Below, in pieces: positions 51,874-59,642 of a stretch of DNA of 64,000 nt. A program made the position numbers and the translations under genes. The notes beneath the pieces are model-generated. The model was not told the origin of the DNA. It saw nothing but the letters and a program-made list of their open reading frames with translations, and ran no database searches. The DNA comes from Thiocystis violascens DSM 198 (GTDB lineage Bacteria > Pseudomonadota > Gammaproteobacteria > Chromatiales > Chromatiaceae): assembly GCF_000227745.2 (NCBI RefSeq), contig NC_018012.1, positions 4,313,501 through 4,377,500 of the forward strand, read 5' to 3'. Position 1 is the first letter of the stretch. The number at the start of each line of letters is the position of its first letter.

Positions 51874-52197
51874 TCACCCAGGCTCTTCGGCGGTCCGAAC
51901 TTGTACTGCGGCGGGCTCGAAACCGGGCGCGGGTCGGTGGCCGATCTGTTCCGGCGCGACGAAAAAGAACCCGCAGGTTTGCGGGGTCAGGTTCTCGGCC
52001 GCGACGCGCGGATATTTACGACAACTTGGCGGGCGGAAAAGATAGACCGAGCAACTGCTCAATCCCGCGTCATCGAAGCGCAGAAAAGGGCAGGGGTAGG
52101 GGAGCTTGCAACAGCTACCACAGCGGTTGCACTCGCCGCGACGATTCGGATCGATGGGCAACAGGGAGGTCAGAAAACGTCTGGTTTTATTGAGCAT
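51874..52197 (-). CDS. YkgJ-type Fe-S/zinc-chelating small protein
   Basis: The 107-residue protein has a Cys-rich core: GECNRCGSCCKLPYPCPFLRF...SSCSVYLFRPPSCRKYP, with the CxxCGxCC arrangement of the YkgJ/CxxCxxCC cluster-binding family, and a further Cys at PQTCGF. Such proteins probably bind an Fe-S cluster or zinc; the role is unknown. The last 25 residues are unlike the family. It is a single gene on the minus strand facing away from zapE. Confidence 0.75.
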   Translation of the reverse strand: MLNKTRRFLTSLLPIDPNRRGECNRCGSCCKLPYPCPFLRFDDAGLSSCSVYLFRPPSCRKYPRVAAENLTPQTCGFFFVAPEQIGHRPAPGFEPAAVQVRTAEEPG

Positions 52198-52349
52198 GGT
52201 TTGGTATCTCGGTTGGACGGGAATATCCTGATCGTGTCAGGCGTCGCAAAATCGTCATGAGATGCTAATGAAAAGCCCTGCCACTGTCACTTAAACCCAT
52301 CGGCGAAAATACCAGTCTGGCCGCTGGACGCTCTTTTTCGGTTCCGGAC

Positions 52350-53426
52350 ATGTCTCAAGCCAACATCTCGAATTCCTTTCATCCCTGCGACAGCGCCCAA
52401 CGCGAAGCGAGCGAATTGCTTCTCGCCCTGCGCCAGGCGTTGCTCCGCGAGCCGTCCCGGCAACCCCGGCGCAGCGTCTGGAGACGGCTCCGGAGTCGTT
52501 GGTCCGGGCCCGCGCTCCCGGTGCGCGGTCTGTATCTGTGGGGCGGCGTCGGGCGCGGCAAGACCTATCTCATGGACTGGTTCATGAGCGAGCTGGAGGT
52601 GCCCGATAAACGACGGGTGCATTTCCATCATTTCATGCGGGAGATCCATGGGGCAATGGCGCGTCTGCCCAGGCAGCCCGATCCGCTGGAGGTCGTCGCC
52701 GACGGTTTGCGCGCACAGGCGCGGGTGCTCTGTCTGGACGAGTTCATCGTCACCGACATCGCCGACGCCATGCTCCTGCATGGTCTGCTGAAGGCGCTCT
52801 TCGCGCGCGGCATGACGCTGGTCACGACCGCCAACGCCCGCCCCGACGATCTGTATCGCAATGGCTTGCAGCGGCCGTTGTTTCTACCCGCCATCGAACT
52901 GCTCAAACGGCACACCCAGGTCTTCGAGTTGGACGGTGGGGTCGATTATCGGTTGCGCACGCTGACCCAGGCGGGGGTTTTTTTTCTGGAGAGCGACGCT
53001 GGCGAGCGCCGGCTGGCCGAGGATTTCGCGCGGCTCACCGGGGGGCACGAGGTGTCATCAGGCGAGTTCTCGGTCAACGGCCGTGTGTTTCCGGTGCGTC
53101 GGGTCGGGATGGATGTCGTCTGGTTCGACTTCGCGGCGCTCTGCGCCACGGCACGATCCGCCTCGGACTATATCGAGATTGCCCGCGAGTTCCACACTGT
53201 TCTGCTGTCGGGCGTGCCGCGACTCGGTCCGAGCCAGGAGGCCGCGGCCCGCCGTTTCCTGCATCTGGTCGACGAATTTTACGATCAGCGCATCAAACTC
53301 GTGCTGTCGGCCGCCGCGCCGGTCGAGAAACTCTATCTTGGCGGCCTGCCCGACTTTGCCCATGAGCGACTGCTTAGCCGCTTGATCGAGATGCAGTCGA
53401 CGGAGTATCTGGCGGCGGCGTCTTGA
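52350..53426 (+). CDS. zapE: Cell division ATPase ZapE (AFG1 family)
   Basis: The 358-residue AAA-like ATPase has Walker A in LWGGVGRGKTYLMDWF, KRRVHFHHFMREIHGAM, Walker B in VLCLDEFIVTDIADAM, TTANARPDDLY, and a C-terminal VVWFDFAALCATARSASDYIEIAREFHTVLLSGVP. All are family marks of ZapE/AFG1, which destabilises Z-ring bundles. It stands alone; the start codon follows a weak ribosome-binding region. Confidence 0.93.
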   Translation: MSQANISNSFHPCDSAQREASELLLALRQALLREPSRQPRRSVWRRLRSRWSGPALPVRGLYLWGGVGRGKTYLMDWFMSELEVPDKRRVHFHHFMREIHGAMARLPRQPDPLEVVADGLRAQARVLCLDEFIVTDIADAMLLHGLLKALFARGMTLVTTANARPDDLYRNGLQRPLFLPAIELLKRHTQVFELDGGVDYRLRTLTQAGVFFLESDAGERRLAEDFARLTGGHEVSSGEFSVNGRVFPVRRVGMDVVWFDFAALCATARSASDYIEIAREFHTVLLSGVPRLGPSQEAAARRFLHLVDEFYDQRIKLVLSAAAPVEKLYLGGLPDFAHERLLSRLIEMQSTEYLAAAS

Positions 53427-53492
53427 TCGCGTTGGTTTGACCGCTCAACCAAGCTAGGCTACCGTACCGCCTAAAGTCCGATCCCGAACCCG

Positions 53493-53738
53493 ATGAAAAA
53501 ACCAGCCACCCCGCCCCCGCCATCCTTCGAGCAGTCACTGAACGAGTTGGAAAGCGTTGTCGATGCCCTGGAAAAGGGCGAGATGACCCTGGAAGAATCG
53601 CTGGCGGCCTTCGAGCGCGGCATCGGTCTTACCCGCGTCTGCCAGCAGGCATTGGACACGGCCGAGCAGCGGGTGCGCATTCTCACCGACACTCGGCCTA
53701 ACGCCGAGCCTGAACCCTTCGAGCCCAATGACCGATAA
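53493..53738 (+). CDS. xseB: Exodeoxyribonuclease VII small subunit
   Basis: The 81-residue protein has the XseB helical signature: SFEQSLNELESVVDALEKGEMTLEESLAAFERGIGLTRVCQQALDTAEQRVRIL. It pairs with XseA in a nuclease that degrades single-stranded DNA. The last 11 bases overlap the ispA start, the conserved xseB-ispA arrangement. Confidence 0.95.
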   Translation: MKKPATPPPPSFEQSLNELESVVDALEKGEMTLEESLAAFERGIGLTRVCQQALDTAEQRVRILTDTRPNAEPEPFEPNDR

Positions 53739-54621
53739 CAACCTGGACACCTACCGGACGCAGTGCCAAGAGCGTCTCGAACGCGCGCTCGACGAGCTTC
53801 TGCCGCGCGCCAGCGTACCGCCCCTGCGTTTGCACGAGGCCATGCGCTATTCGGTGCTGGGCGGCGGCAAACGCATCCGCCCGCTGCTGACCTACGCGAC
53901 CGGCGAGGCGCTCGGCATCGATTCCGCCCTGCTCGACCGTCCCGCCTGCGCGGTGGAATTCATCCACGCCTACTCGCTGATCCACGACGATCTCCCGGCG
54001 ATGGACGACGACGACCTGCGCCGCGGACGCCCCACCTGTCACCGCGCCTTCGACGACGCCACCGCCATCCTGGCCGGCGACGCGCTGCAAACCCTGGCCT
54101 TCCAATCGCTTGCCGAAGCCACCGGACTGGATGCGCGGATTCGCATCGCGATGGTCGAGCATCTGGCGCGCGCCAGCGGCTCGCGCGGCATGGTCGGCGG
54201 TCAGGCGCTGGATCTGGACGCCGAGGGCAAGGCGCTCGATGTCGCTATGCTCGAACATATCCACATCCACAAGACCGGCGCGCTGATTCGCGCCTCCGTG
54301 CAGATGGGTATCCTGGCCCACGGCGCGCTCGACGCGGACCGCGCCGAGCGTCTGGACCGTTACGCCAAGTGTCTCGGACTGGCGTTCCAGATCCAGGACG
54401 ACGTGCTCGACGTGGAAGGCGACACCGCGCAGATCGGCAAGACCGCCGGGCGCGATCAGGCGCTCGACAAGGCCACCTACCCCGCCCTAGTCGGGCTGGC
54501 CGAGGCGAAGGAGATGGCAGCCGATCTGATCGCCGAGGCGCTGACGGCGATCGAGATCTTCCCGGACGGCGCCGATCCGTTGCGCTGGATCGCCAGCGCG
54601 TTGCTTGGGCGCAAGAATTGA
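53728..54621 (+). CDS. ispA: Farnesyl diphosphate synthase (polyprenyl synthetase)
   Basis: The 297-residue enzyme has both Asp-rich motifs, LIHDDLPAMDDDDLRRG and QIQDDVLDVEGD, plus GGGKRIRPLL and a KT in HIHKTGAL. It condenses dimethylallyl and isopentenyl diphosphates to C15. dxs commonly follows; here it is absent and replaced by a palindromic spacer and a foreign-looking gene. Confidence 0.96.
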   Translation: MTDNNLDTYRTQCQERLERALDELLPRASVPPLRLHEAMRYSVLGGGKRIRPLLTYATGEALGIDSALLDRPACAVEFIHAYSLIHDDLPAMDDDDLRRGRPTCHRAFDDATAILAGDALQTLAFQSLAEATGLDARIRIAMVEHLARASGSRGMVGGQALDLDAEGKALDVAMLEHIHIHKTGALIRASVQMGILAHGALDADRAERLDRYAKCLGLAFQIQDDVLDVEGDTAQIGKTAGRDQALDKATYPALVGLAEAKEMAADLIAEALTAIEIFPDGADPLRWIASALLGRKN

Positions 54622-54840
54622 ACCGTTAAACCGCGTCCCGCGCGACATGCATCCGTTTCGAGCGGATGCGGTCTTGAGTTCATTGACGGACATTGCGTTA
54701 GACGCGGTTTATTTGGATGCGTTGAAAAAAGAGGATTCGGTCTAGTATCGCTAACGTGGAATCTGTCTAGCATTGTTAGCGTAGATTCTTTCTAACTCAC
54801 TTTAGGTACGGGTACTCCAGTAACGAACGATTGGTGAACA
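54622..54840. repeat. Spacer with nested inverted repeat and a 25-bp tandem direct repeat
   Basis: Arms AAACCGCGTC (54628-54637) and GACGCGGTTT (54701-54710) enclose an inner hairpin GCATCCG/CGGATGC (54649-54669). The right side contains GTTAGAC (54697-54703), matching the attC core GTTRRRY. Two imperfect 25-bp direct repeats follow (54741-54765 and 54766-54790), each of the form TCTAG(T/C)AT(C/T)G(C/T)TA(A/G)CG. No gene fits. The layout resembles a recombination site bounding the next gene, but this is unproven. Confidence 0.5.
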
Positions 54841-55551
54841 ATGGGTGTTCTAATCTTCAAGGGAATGACCGTCGGAATTTTACCCGGCGATTGCGTCATC
54901 TCTTTAGCTGAGTCAGGCGCATCAGAATCCAAGCTTATTCTGTCAACTGCCTACAACGTAATTCCGCTTTGGCTCAGGATCGCAAGGGACAGTCTAAATG
55001 ATGCAAAGGTGGCATGCGATAACATTGCTCAGAACTGGAGTGATAACGCCGACTCCAAAAAGGCGCTATTGGTGGCGGAACTAGCGCCGTCAATGCAGGT
55101 TATCGTTTCCTGCGGGATTGCGCTCGACGCGCTTTACGACATGCTAAAACCATACGCCAAGCTATCTACAGATGACGTCGCTAGATGGAAGCGCAATCGC
55201 ACTGGGCGCGGTACGCAAATCGCAGAGGTCGCCAGACGTGTTCTTAAATTCAAGAAGGAGCAGATGAAGGAGGTCAAGAAAGCGATCACAGAGATAATCA
55301 GATTTCGAGACATGGCTGTTCATCCGACACTTGAACTTAAGAACGCGCTCCCCCGTCCAGATCTCGAAATTGGCGTTGATTGGAAGTTTTCGGCATACAG
55401 ATTCTCTAATGCTCAAGCGTGCTTCCATACGACAATGCAGATATTTATTTTTGCGCATCAGAGCAAGAATTTGGAAGAAAAGCTCGTCGTGGCGTTCGCT
55501 AATATATTCGAGGCGCTTGAAGAGCTTGGTGTCGTGAAGATCAATACCTAA
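54841..55551 (+). CDS. Unknown protein with HEPN-like RX4H motif, low-GC, probably acquired
   Basis: The 236-residue protein is mostly helical, lacks signal and membrane segments, and matches no named family I know. RFRDMAVHP contains R156-D-x3-H161, the R(N/D/H)x3H form of the HEPN ribonuclease motif found in toxins and anti-phage proteins; it lies between two long predicted helices, as in HEPN folds. Codon use is markedly richer in A/T than in the flanking ispA and folE2. The gene lies between attC-like sequences. The motif could be chance; a defence or toxin role is inference. Confidence 0.7.
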   Translation: MGVLIFKGMTVGILPGDCVISLAESGASESKLILSTAYNVIPLWLRIARDSLNDAKVACDNIAQNWSDNADSKKALLVAELAPSMQVIVSCGIALDALYDMLKPYAKLSTDDVARWKRNRTGRGTQIAEVARRVLKFKKEQMKEVKKAITEIIRFRDMAVHPTLELKNALPRPDLEIGVDWKFSAYRFSNAQACFHTTMQIFIFAHQSKNLEEKLVVAFANIFEALEELGVVKINT

Positions 55552-55587
55552 CATACTCCTGAAAAGCGAGCGCGCGCCACAGGCGTC

Positions 55588-55642
55588 GTGCTAACTCGCA
55601 AGGTCATCAGGGGCGCGCGCCGCTTTAGGCTGCCCGTTAGGC
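55588..55642. repeat. attC-like sequence downstream of the HEPN-like gene
   Basis: TGCTAAC (55589-55595) and GTTAGGC (55636-55642) are a possible R''/R' pair 40 bases apart, with a GCGCGCGC palindrome between them. The right box matches GTTRRRY fully; the left box deviates at one position. The pairing between the arms is poor, and no integrase is in the window, so this is only a candidate. Confidence 0.3.
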
Positions 55643-55678
55643 GAGGAATAAACAGACTGAACTTCAGTTCTTCCTAGC

Positions 55679-55772
55679 GGGACGGAGTTTGCAACCCCGT
55701 CCCGAGCGTTTGGATCCCGTAGACCTCACGCGTCGTCGAAACGGTTCCGGATGGGGTGAATACCCCGTCCGG
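55679..55772. repeat. Two hairpins sharing ACCCCGTCC before the Gdx/SugE gene
   Basis: GGGACGG...CCGTCCC (55679-55703) and CCGGATGGGG-TGAATA-CCCCGTCCGG (55747-55772) are two clear stem-loops in the leader region of the SMR gene. The first resembles dispersed palindromes of the GGGACGGAGTTTGCAAC type. Guanidine riboswitches commonly precede this transporter family, but neither the ACGR loops of class II nor the class I or III core is visible. They may be a REP-like insertion or a regulatory leader. Confidence 0.5.
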
Positions 55773-55832
55773 CACGGGCGCATCAGCGTCTGAGTCTGAC
55801 GATCGATTTCCCTGGTGCGGGGGAATTTTCTT

Positions 55833-56150
55833 ATGAGTTGGTTTTATCTGATCTTTGCTGGCTTGCTCGAAATCGGATGGCCCATCGGGCTCAAAATGTC
55901 GCAGGATCCAGCTTCTCGCTGGAGCGGGATTCTGGTTGCGGTCGTCTTTATGACGCTCAGCGGAGTCTTTCTTTGGCTCGCGCAACGCCAAATCCCGATG
56001 GGTATCGCCTATGCGGTGTGGACGGGGATCGGTGCGGCGGGAACCTTTATGGTGGGGGTCTTGTACTACGGCGATCCCGCTTCTTTGGCAAAATATGTCG
56101 GTATTGCGCTCATCGTTGCCGGAGTGGCGACATTGAAATTAGCGCATTAA
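55833..56150 (+). CDS. sugE: SMR-family transporter Gdx/SugE (guanidinium exporter type)
   Basis: The 105-residue protein has four transmembrane helices and the SMR Glu in IFAGLLEIGWPIGLK (E13-E14 region). QIPMGIAYAVWTGIGAAGTFMVGVLYYGDPASLAKYVGIALIVAGVATLKL is close to the Gdx/SugE consensus and differs from Qac types. Gdx exports guanidinium in exchange for protons. GCGGGGG lies about 10 bases upstream. The gene is followed by an intrinsic terminator, so it is a single transcription unit. Confidence 0.88.
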   Translation: MSWFYLIFAGLLEIGWPIGLKMSQDPASRWSGILVAVVFMTLSGVFLWLAQRQIPMGIAYAVWTGIGAAGTFMVGVLYYGDPASLAKYVGIALIVAGVATLKLAH

Positions 56151-56176
56151 TAACGGACCGACAAACGCTCCCAAAC

Positions 56177-56208
56177 CAGGCACTAAGCTTGGTGCCTGCT
56201 GTTTTTTG
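56177..56208 (+). terminator. Rho-independent terminator after sugE
   Basis: A near-perfect stem CAGGCACTAAG / CTTGGTGCCTG (one T-G pair) is followed by CTGTTTTTTG. It lies 26 bases after the SMR stop codon and fits intrinsic termination on the plus strand. Confidence 0.85.
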
Positions 56209-56270
56209 ACCCGCCAGCCCCCATTTCCACGGCGATGACAGCCGTGATGACCCGTCGAGGAAGTAACCCC

Positions 56271-57125
56271 ATGGAGCAATTGCTCGAACCCAACTGCCGC
56301 GCAACCCCCACCGGCCTGGACATCGCCGACGTTCAGGGGAGCGCCGATACCCGCCGCATCGCCATCGATAAGGTGGGGATCAAGGACATCCGCCATCCGG
56401 TACGGGTGCGCGAGCGCGGCGGCGCCGAACAGCACACGGTCGCGACCTTCAACATGTATGTGTATCTCCCGCACGACTTCAAGGGGACGCACATGTCGCG
56501 CTTCGTGCAGATCCTGAACAACCACGAACGCGAGATCAGCGTCGATTCGTTCAAGGAGATGCTCACCGAGATGTCGCAGCTCCTGGAGTCCGAGGCCGGA
56601 CATATCGAGATGCGCTTTCCCTACTTCGTCAACAAGAAGGCGCCGGTCTCGGGGGTCGCCAGTCTGCTCGACTACGATGTCACCTTTATCGGCGAGATCC
56701 GCCACGGTCGGCCGACCCTGGAGATCAAGGTGCTGGTTCCGGTGACCAGCCTTTGCCCCTGTTCCAAAAAAATCTCGGCCTATGGCGCGCACAATCAGCG
56801 CTCCCACGTGACGGTCCAGGTGCGTACCCAGGGTTTTATCTGGCTCGAAGAAATCATCGAGATGATCGAGCGGGAGGCATCCTCCGAACTGTTCGGACTG
56901 CTGAAGCGGCCCGACGAGAAATTTGTCACCGAGCGCGCCTACAACAATCCCAAATTTGTCGAGGACATGGTGCGCGACGTCGCCAAGTGTCTGAATGCAG
57001 ACGCACGCATCGCGGCCTATGTCGTGGAGGCGGAAAATTTCGAGTCCATCCACAATCACTCTGCCTATGCCCTGATCGAACGGGACAAGACGCGCGAGGC
57101 AAAAATCGCCGAGGCATCGCTCTGA
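56271..57125 (+). CDS. folE2: GTP cyclohydrolase I type IB (FolE2)
   Basis: The 284-residue enzyme makes dihydroneopterin triphosphate from GTP for folate synthesis, using the metal-flexible FolE2 form. Family marks are IDKVGIKDIRHPV, THMSRFVQIL, FPYFVNKKAPVSG and the active-site PVTSLCPCSK with C162, followed by GAHNQRS and IHNHSAYA. GAGGAAG upstream fixes the ATG at 56271. The stop TGA overlaps the next gene. Confidence 0.95.
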   Translation: MEQLLEPNCRATPTGLDIADVQGSADTRRIAIDKVGIKDIRHPVRVRERGGAEQHTVATFNMYVYLPHDFKGTHMSRFVQILNNHEREISVDSFKEMLTEMSQLLESEAGHIEMRFPYFVNKKAPVSGVASLLDYDVTFIGEIRHGRPTLEIKVLVPVTSLCPCSKKISAYGAHNQRSHVTVQVRTQGFIWLEEIIEMIEREASSELFGLLKRPDEKFVTERAYNNPKFVEDMVRDVAKCLNADARIAAYVVEAENFESIHNHSAYALIERDKTREAKIAEASL

Positions 57126-57841
57126 GCGAGCCCTCGCCGGAGTGCCTGCTGTTGCATGGCTTCACCGGCCGCGCGGAGGACTGGCGAACGCTGACCGGTA
57201 AGGATCCTTCCCGGCTGGCGATCGACCTTCCCGGTCACGGCCGCCGGGGCGATCCGCTCGGAACCTTTCGCGACGAGATCCAGGCCCTTCTCCAGGAATT
57301 GCCGACCAGCATCGAGCGGATCGTCGGTTACTCGTTCGGGGGACGGATCGCGCTGGGGCTTATCCAGGCCGCCCCGGAACGTTTCCGTGCCGCGACCATC
57401 ATTTCCGCCCATCCGGGACTCACGGATTCGCTGCTCCGAGAACAGCGACGCGAGGCCGACCAACGCTGGATTCAGCTCCTGCGAACGCAGGGGGTCGATG
57501 CCTTCGTCCAGGCCTGGGAGAAGCTACCGCTCTTTGTCACGCAGAGTCGCCTGCCGCGCTCCGTCCTGGCACGACAGCAGGCATGCCGCCTGAGCCAACG
57601 GGCCGAGGGTCTGGCGAGTAGCCTGGAGCGGCTGGGACTGGCGGAGATGCCGAGCACCTGGGATGATCTGATGCGTTTTCCGGGACAGTTGCGCTGGATC
57701 GTTGGCGGAGAAGACAGAAAATTCCTGCGCATCGCGCGTCAGGTCGCGGAATGTCGTCCGACGACCGATCTGAGGGTCTTGGATGGCATCGGCCACAATC
57801 CGCTGCTGGAATCTCCCGATCTTCTAGCCGATCTCTTATAA
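57122..57841 (+). CDS. MenH-like alpha/beta hydrolase, probable CTG start
   Basis: The 239-residue protein has the oxyanion-hole HGFTGRAEDW, nucleophile S71 in VGYSFGGRIALG, an acid near GGEDRKF and catalytic H225 in GIGHNPLLE, the pattern of 2-succinyl-6-hydroxy-cyclohexadiene carboxylate synthase (MenH) relatives. No ATG, GTG or TTG precedes the conserved LLLHGF at a suitable place. CTG at 57122 overlaps the folE2 stop (CTGA) and gives MSEPSPECLLLHGF, so a CTG start by coupled translation is inferred. Whether it serves menaquinone synthesis is open. Confidence 0.78.
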   Translation: MSEPSPECLLLHGFTGRAEDWRTLTGKDPSRLAIDLPGHGRRGDPLGTFRDEIQALLQELPTSIERIVGYSFGGRIALGLIQAAPERFRAATIISAHPGLTDSLLREQRREADQRWIQLLRTQGVDAFVQAWEKLPLFVTQSRLPRSVLARQQACRLSQRAEGLASSLERLGLAEMPSTWDDLMRFPGQLRWIVGGEDRKFLRIARQVAECRPTTDLRVLDGIGHNPLLESPDLLADLL

Positions 57842-57895
57842 TTTTTCGTGATCGTTCTTCAGCAAGCCGAACACCAACCGACGAGAAACCCGAGC

Positions 57896-58078
57896 ATGCA
57901 AGGCAATAACAACGTACCGCGCGCCGACCATCGCCAAACCGCGACGGACTACCTTCAGGCCGAGGACAATAACCCCCGCATCCGGATGGCCGAATGGGGA
58001 TTCAAGGTGCTGTTCCGATTTTTCAGCATCGCGGCAACGCTCCTGGGCATGCTGAGCTTTCGCAGGGATCGCGCCTAA
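57896..58078 (+). CDS. Small hypothetical membrane protein
   Basis: A 60-residue frame (MQGNNNVPRADHRQTATDYLQ...) ends in a hydrophobic segment (FKVLFRFFSIAATLLGMLSF) flanked by basic residues, so it may be a small single-pass membrane protein. GAGAAACCCGAG upstream is only a weak ribosome site. It is not recognised and could be non-coding. Confidence 0.4.
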   Translation: MQGNNNVPRADHRQTATDYLQAEDNNPRIRMAEWGFKVLFRFFSIAATLLGMLSFRRDRA

Positions 58079-58130
58079 CCGCGTCTTGAGACGAGATGCG
58101 TTTGCCAATTCAAGCCATCGCATCGGGACC

Positions 58131-58427
58131 ATGAACTTTTTCACCGAACCGACCGCTTACGAAAAAACGATCCTCTCCGATCTCCAGGGCGCCTGGGAGT
58201 GCCTGCGGGCAACGCTCGTCGAGCAAGCCGGTTTCGCGGGTTGGGATAAACTGCTGTTTCACACCGATGAAGCGATGAGCTGGGAGACGGTGTGCCATCT
58301 GGAACGGATGGCGCCGCTCGTGGTACTGATCCGAAATCTCGCCATCCAAGGCCATGCACCCGCGCAAGTGATCGAGGAGATCGACGAGATTGCCGACATT
58401 CTCGCCGAGGTTTTGTCGGTTTCGTGA
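58131..58427 (+). CDS. Small hypothetical protein
   Basis: A 98-residue acidic, helical protein (MNFFTEPTAYEKTILSDLQGAWECLRATLVEQ...) with a reasonable amino-acid profile but no motif I recognise. The frame is open from 58086; ATG 58131 is chosen by protein appearance. It ends 30 bases before the CysZ-DnaJ gene and may be co-transcribed with it. Confidence 0.55.
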   Translation: MNFFTEPTAYEKTILSDLQGAWECLRATLVEQAGFAGWDKLLFHTDEAMSWETVCHLERMAPLVVLIRNLAIQGHAPAQVIEEIDEIADILAEVLSVS

Positions 58428-58457
58428 GCGAACCCTTCATCAAGAGCGAAACAACTC

Positions 58458-59642
58458 ATGGTTAACCACTCCATCTCCGGCGCGGGCTATCTGTTCGAGG
58501 GCCTCCGGCTGATTGCCCGCCCCGGACTGCGACGGTTCGCGCTGATCCCGCTGCTGGTCAACATCCTGGTGTTCTCCGGCGCCATCTATGTCGGCGTCAC
58601 CCAGTTCGAACTGCTCCTGGGGAGCCTGGAAGCCAGCGTGCCGAGTTGGCTGAGCTGGCTCGACTGGATCCTCTGGCCAATCTTCATTCTGCTGCTGCTG
58701 GTTCTGGTGTTTTACGGCTTTAGCCTGGTCGCCAATCTGATTGCCTCGCCATTCAACAGTCTGCTGGCCGAGAAGGTGGAATTGGTTCTGACCGGCCAGC
58801 CGCTGGATCAAGGCAACGATTACGCACGGATGCTCGCGGAGTTGATTCCGACCCTGCTCGACGAGATCGGGAAGATTGTCTATGCCCTGCTATGGGCCAT
58901 CCCCTTTCTGATGCTGCTGTTCGTTCCCGTGGTTGGCGCCCTGTTATGGTTTCTCTATACCGCCTGGATTCTGGTCGTCCAGTACAGCGACTATCCCATG
59001 GGTAACCACGGCCTGAAATTCCGCGAGATGCGCCGCCGGCTACGTGGGCGACGGACGCTCAGCCTGAGCTTCGGGGCGGCGGCGGCGGGCATGGGGATGA
59101 TCCCCGTGCTCAATTTTCTGCTGATGCCGAGCGCGGTCGCGGGCGCCACGGCGATGTGGGTGCGCGAGTTCAAGGACGCGACCAACTATCAGGGACCCCA
59201 TGAGTCCAAGGTCGCGACCCGCCATGTCCTGCTGGCGATCAATCATCTTTCGGGGCGGATCAGCGGCGAGATTCTCGCCGGACCCTTGCGGGGTCAGGCG
59301 CTCGAACAAACCGCGACCGAGGATCTGCTGGAACTGCTGCGGACCTGTTATCTCACGGACGCCGAATCGGCCGAGGCATTGGAGGTGTATCTGTCTCGCG
59401 AACGCGGTCATCGGATCGACGAGCCGCCGCCACGGCATCGACCCGAAGCCGCGCCTCAACCTCAAGCCGCCCCCATGGATGGCCATGAGGCGCGCGCCAT
59501 CCTGGGGATTGCACCGGACGCCGGGCTAGACGAGATCAAGACCGCGCATCGGCGGCTGATGCAACGGCTGCATCCGGATCGCGGCGGGTCGGATTATCTG
59601 GCCGCGAAGGTCAACGAGGCCAAGCAGGTTTTGATGAGTTAA
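58458..59642 (+). CDS. CysZ/EI24 membrane domain fused to a C-terminal DnaJ domain
   Basis: The 394-residue protein has an N-terminal CysZ/EI24 domain (about 1-235) with transmembrane segments and conserved text SGAGYLFEGLRLIARPGLRRFALIPLLVNILVF, ANLIASPFNSLLAEKVE and FREMRRRLRGRRTLSLSFGAAA. Residues about 240-315 (RHVLLAINHLSGRISGEILAGPLRGQAL) and the J domain (about 342-394, HPD at H372, MQRLHPDRGGSDYLAAKVNEAKQ) match the membrane DnaJ-domain proteins of related bacteria. CysZ moves sulfate; J domains recruit DnaK. The frame is continuous, so this appears to be a true fusion. Confidence 0.82.
   Translation: MVNHSISGAGYLFEGLRLIARPGLRRFALIPLLVNILVFSGAIYVGVTQFELLLGSLEASVPSWLSWLDWILWPIFILLLLVLVFYGFSLVANLIASPFNSLLAEKVELVLTGQPLDQGNDYARMLAELIPTLLDEIGKIVYALLWAIPFLMLLFVPVVGALLWFLYTAWILVVQYSDYPMGNHGLKFREMRRRLRGRRTLSLSFGAAAAGMGMIPVLNFLLMPSAVAGATAMWVREFKDATNYQGPHESKVATRHVLLAINHLSGRISGEILAGPLRGQALEQTATEDLLELLRTCYLTDAESAEALEVYLSRERGHRIDEPPPRHRPEAAPQPQAAPMDGHEARAILGIAPDAGLDEIKTAHRRLMQRLHPDRGGSDYLAAKVNEAKQVLMS

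Noticed and set aside
55640..55832. Guanidine riboswitch upstream of sugE
   Set aside because: Neither the paired ACGR loops of class II nor the class I or class III core sequences could be found by eye; kept only as an unassigned leader.
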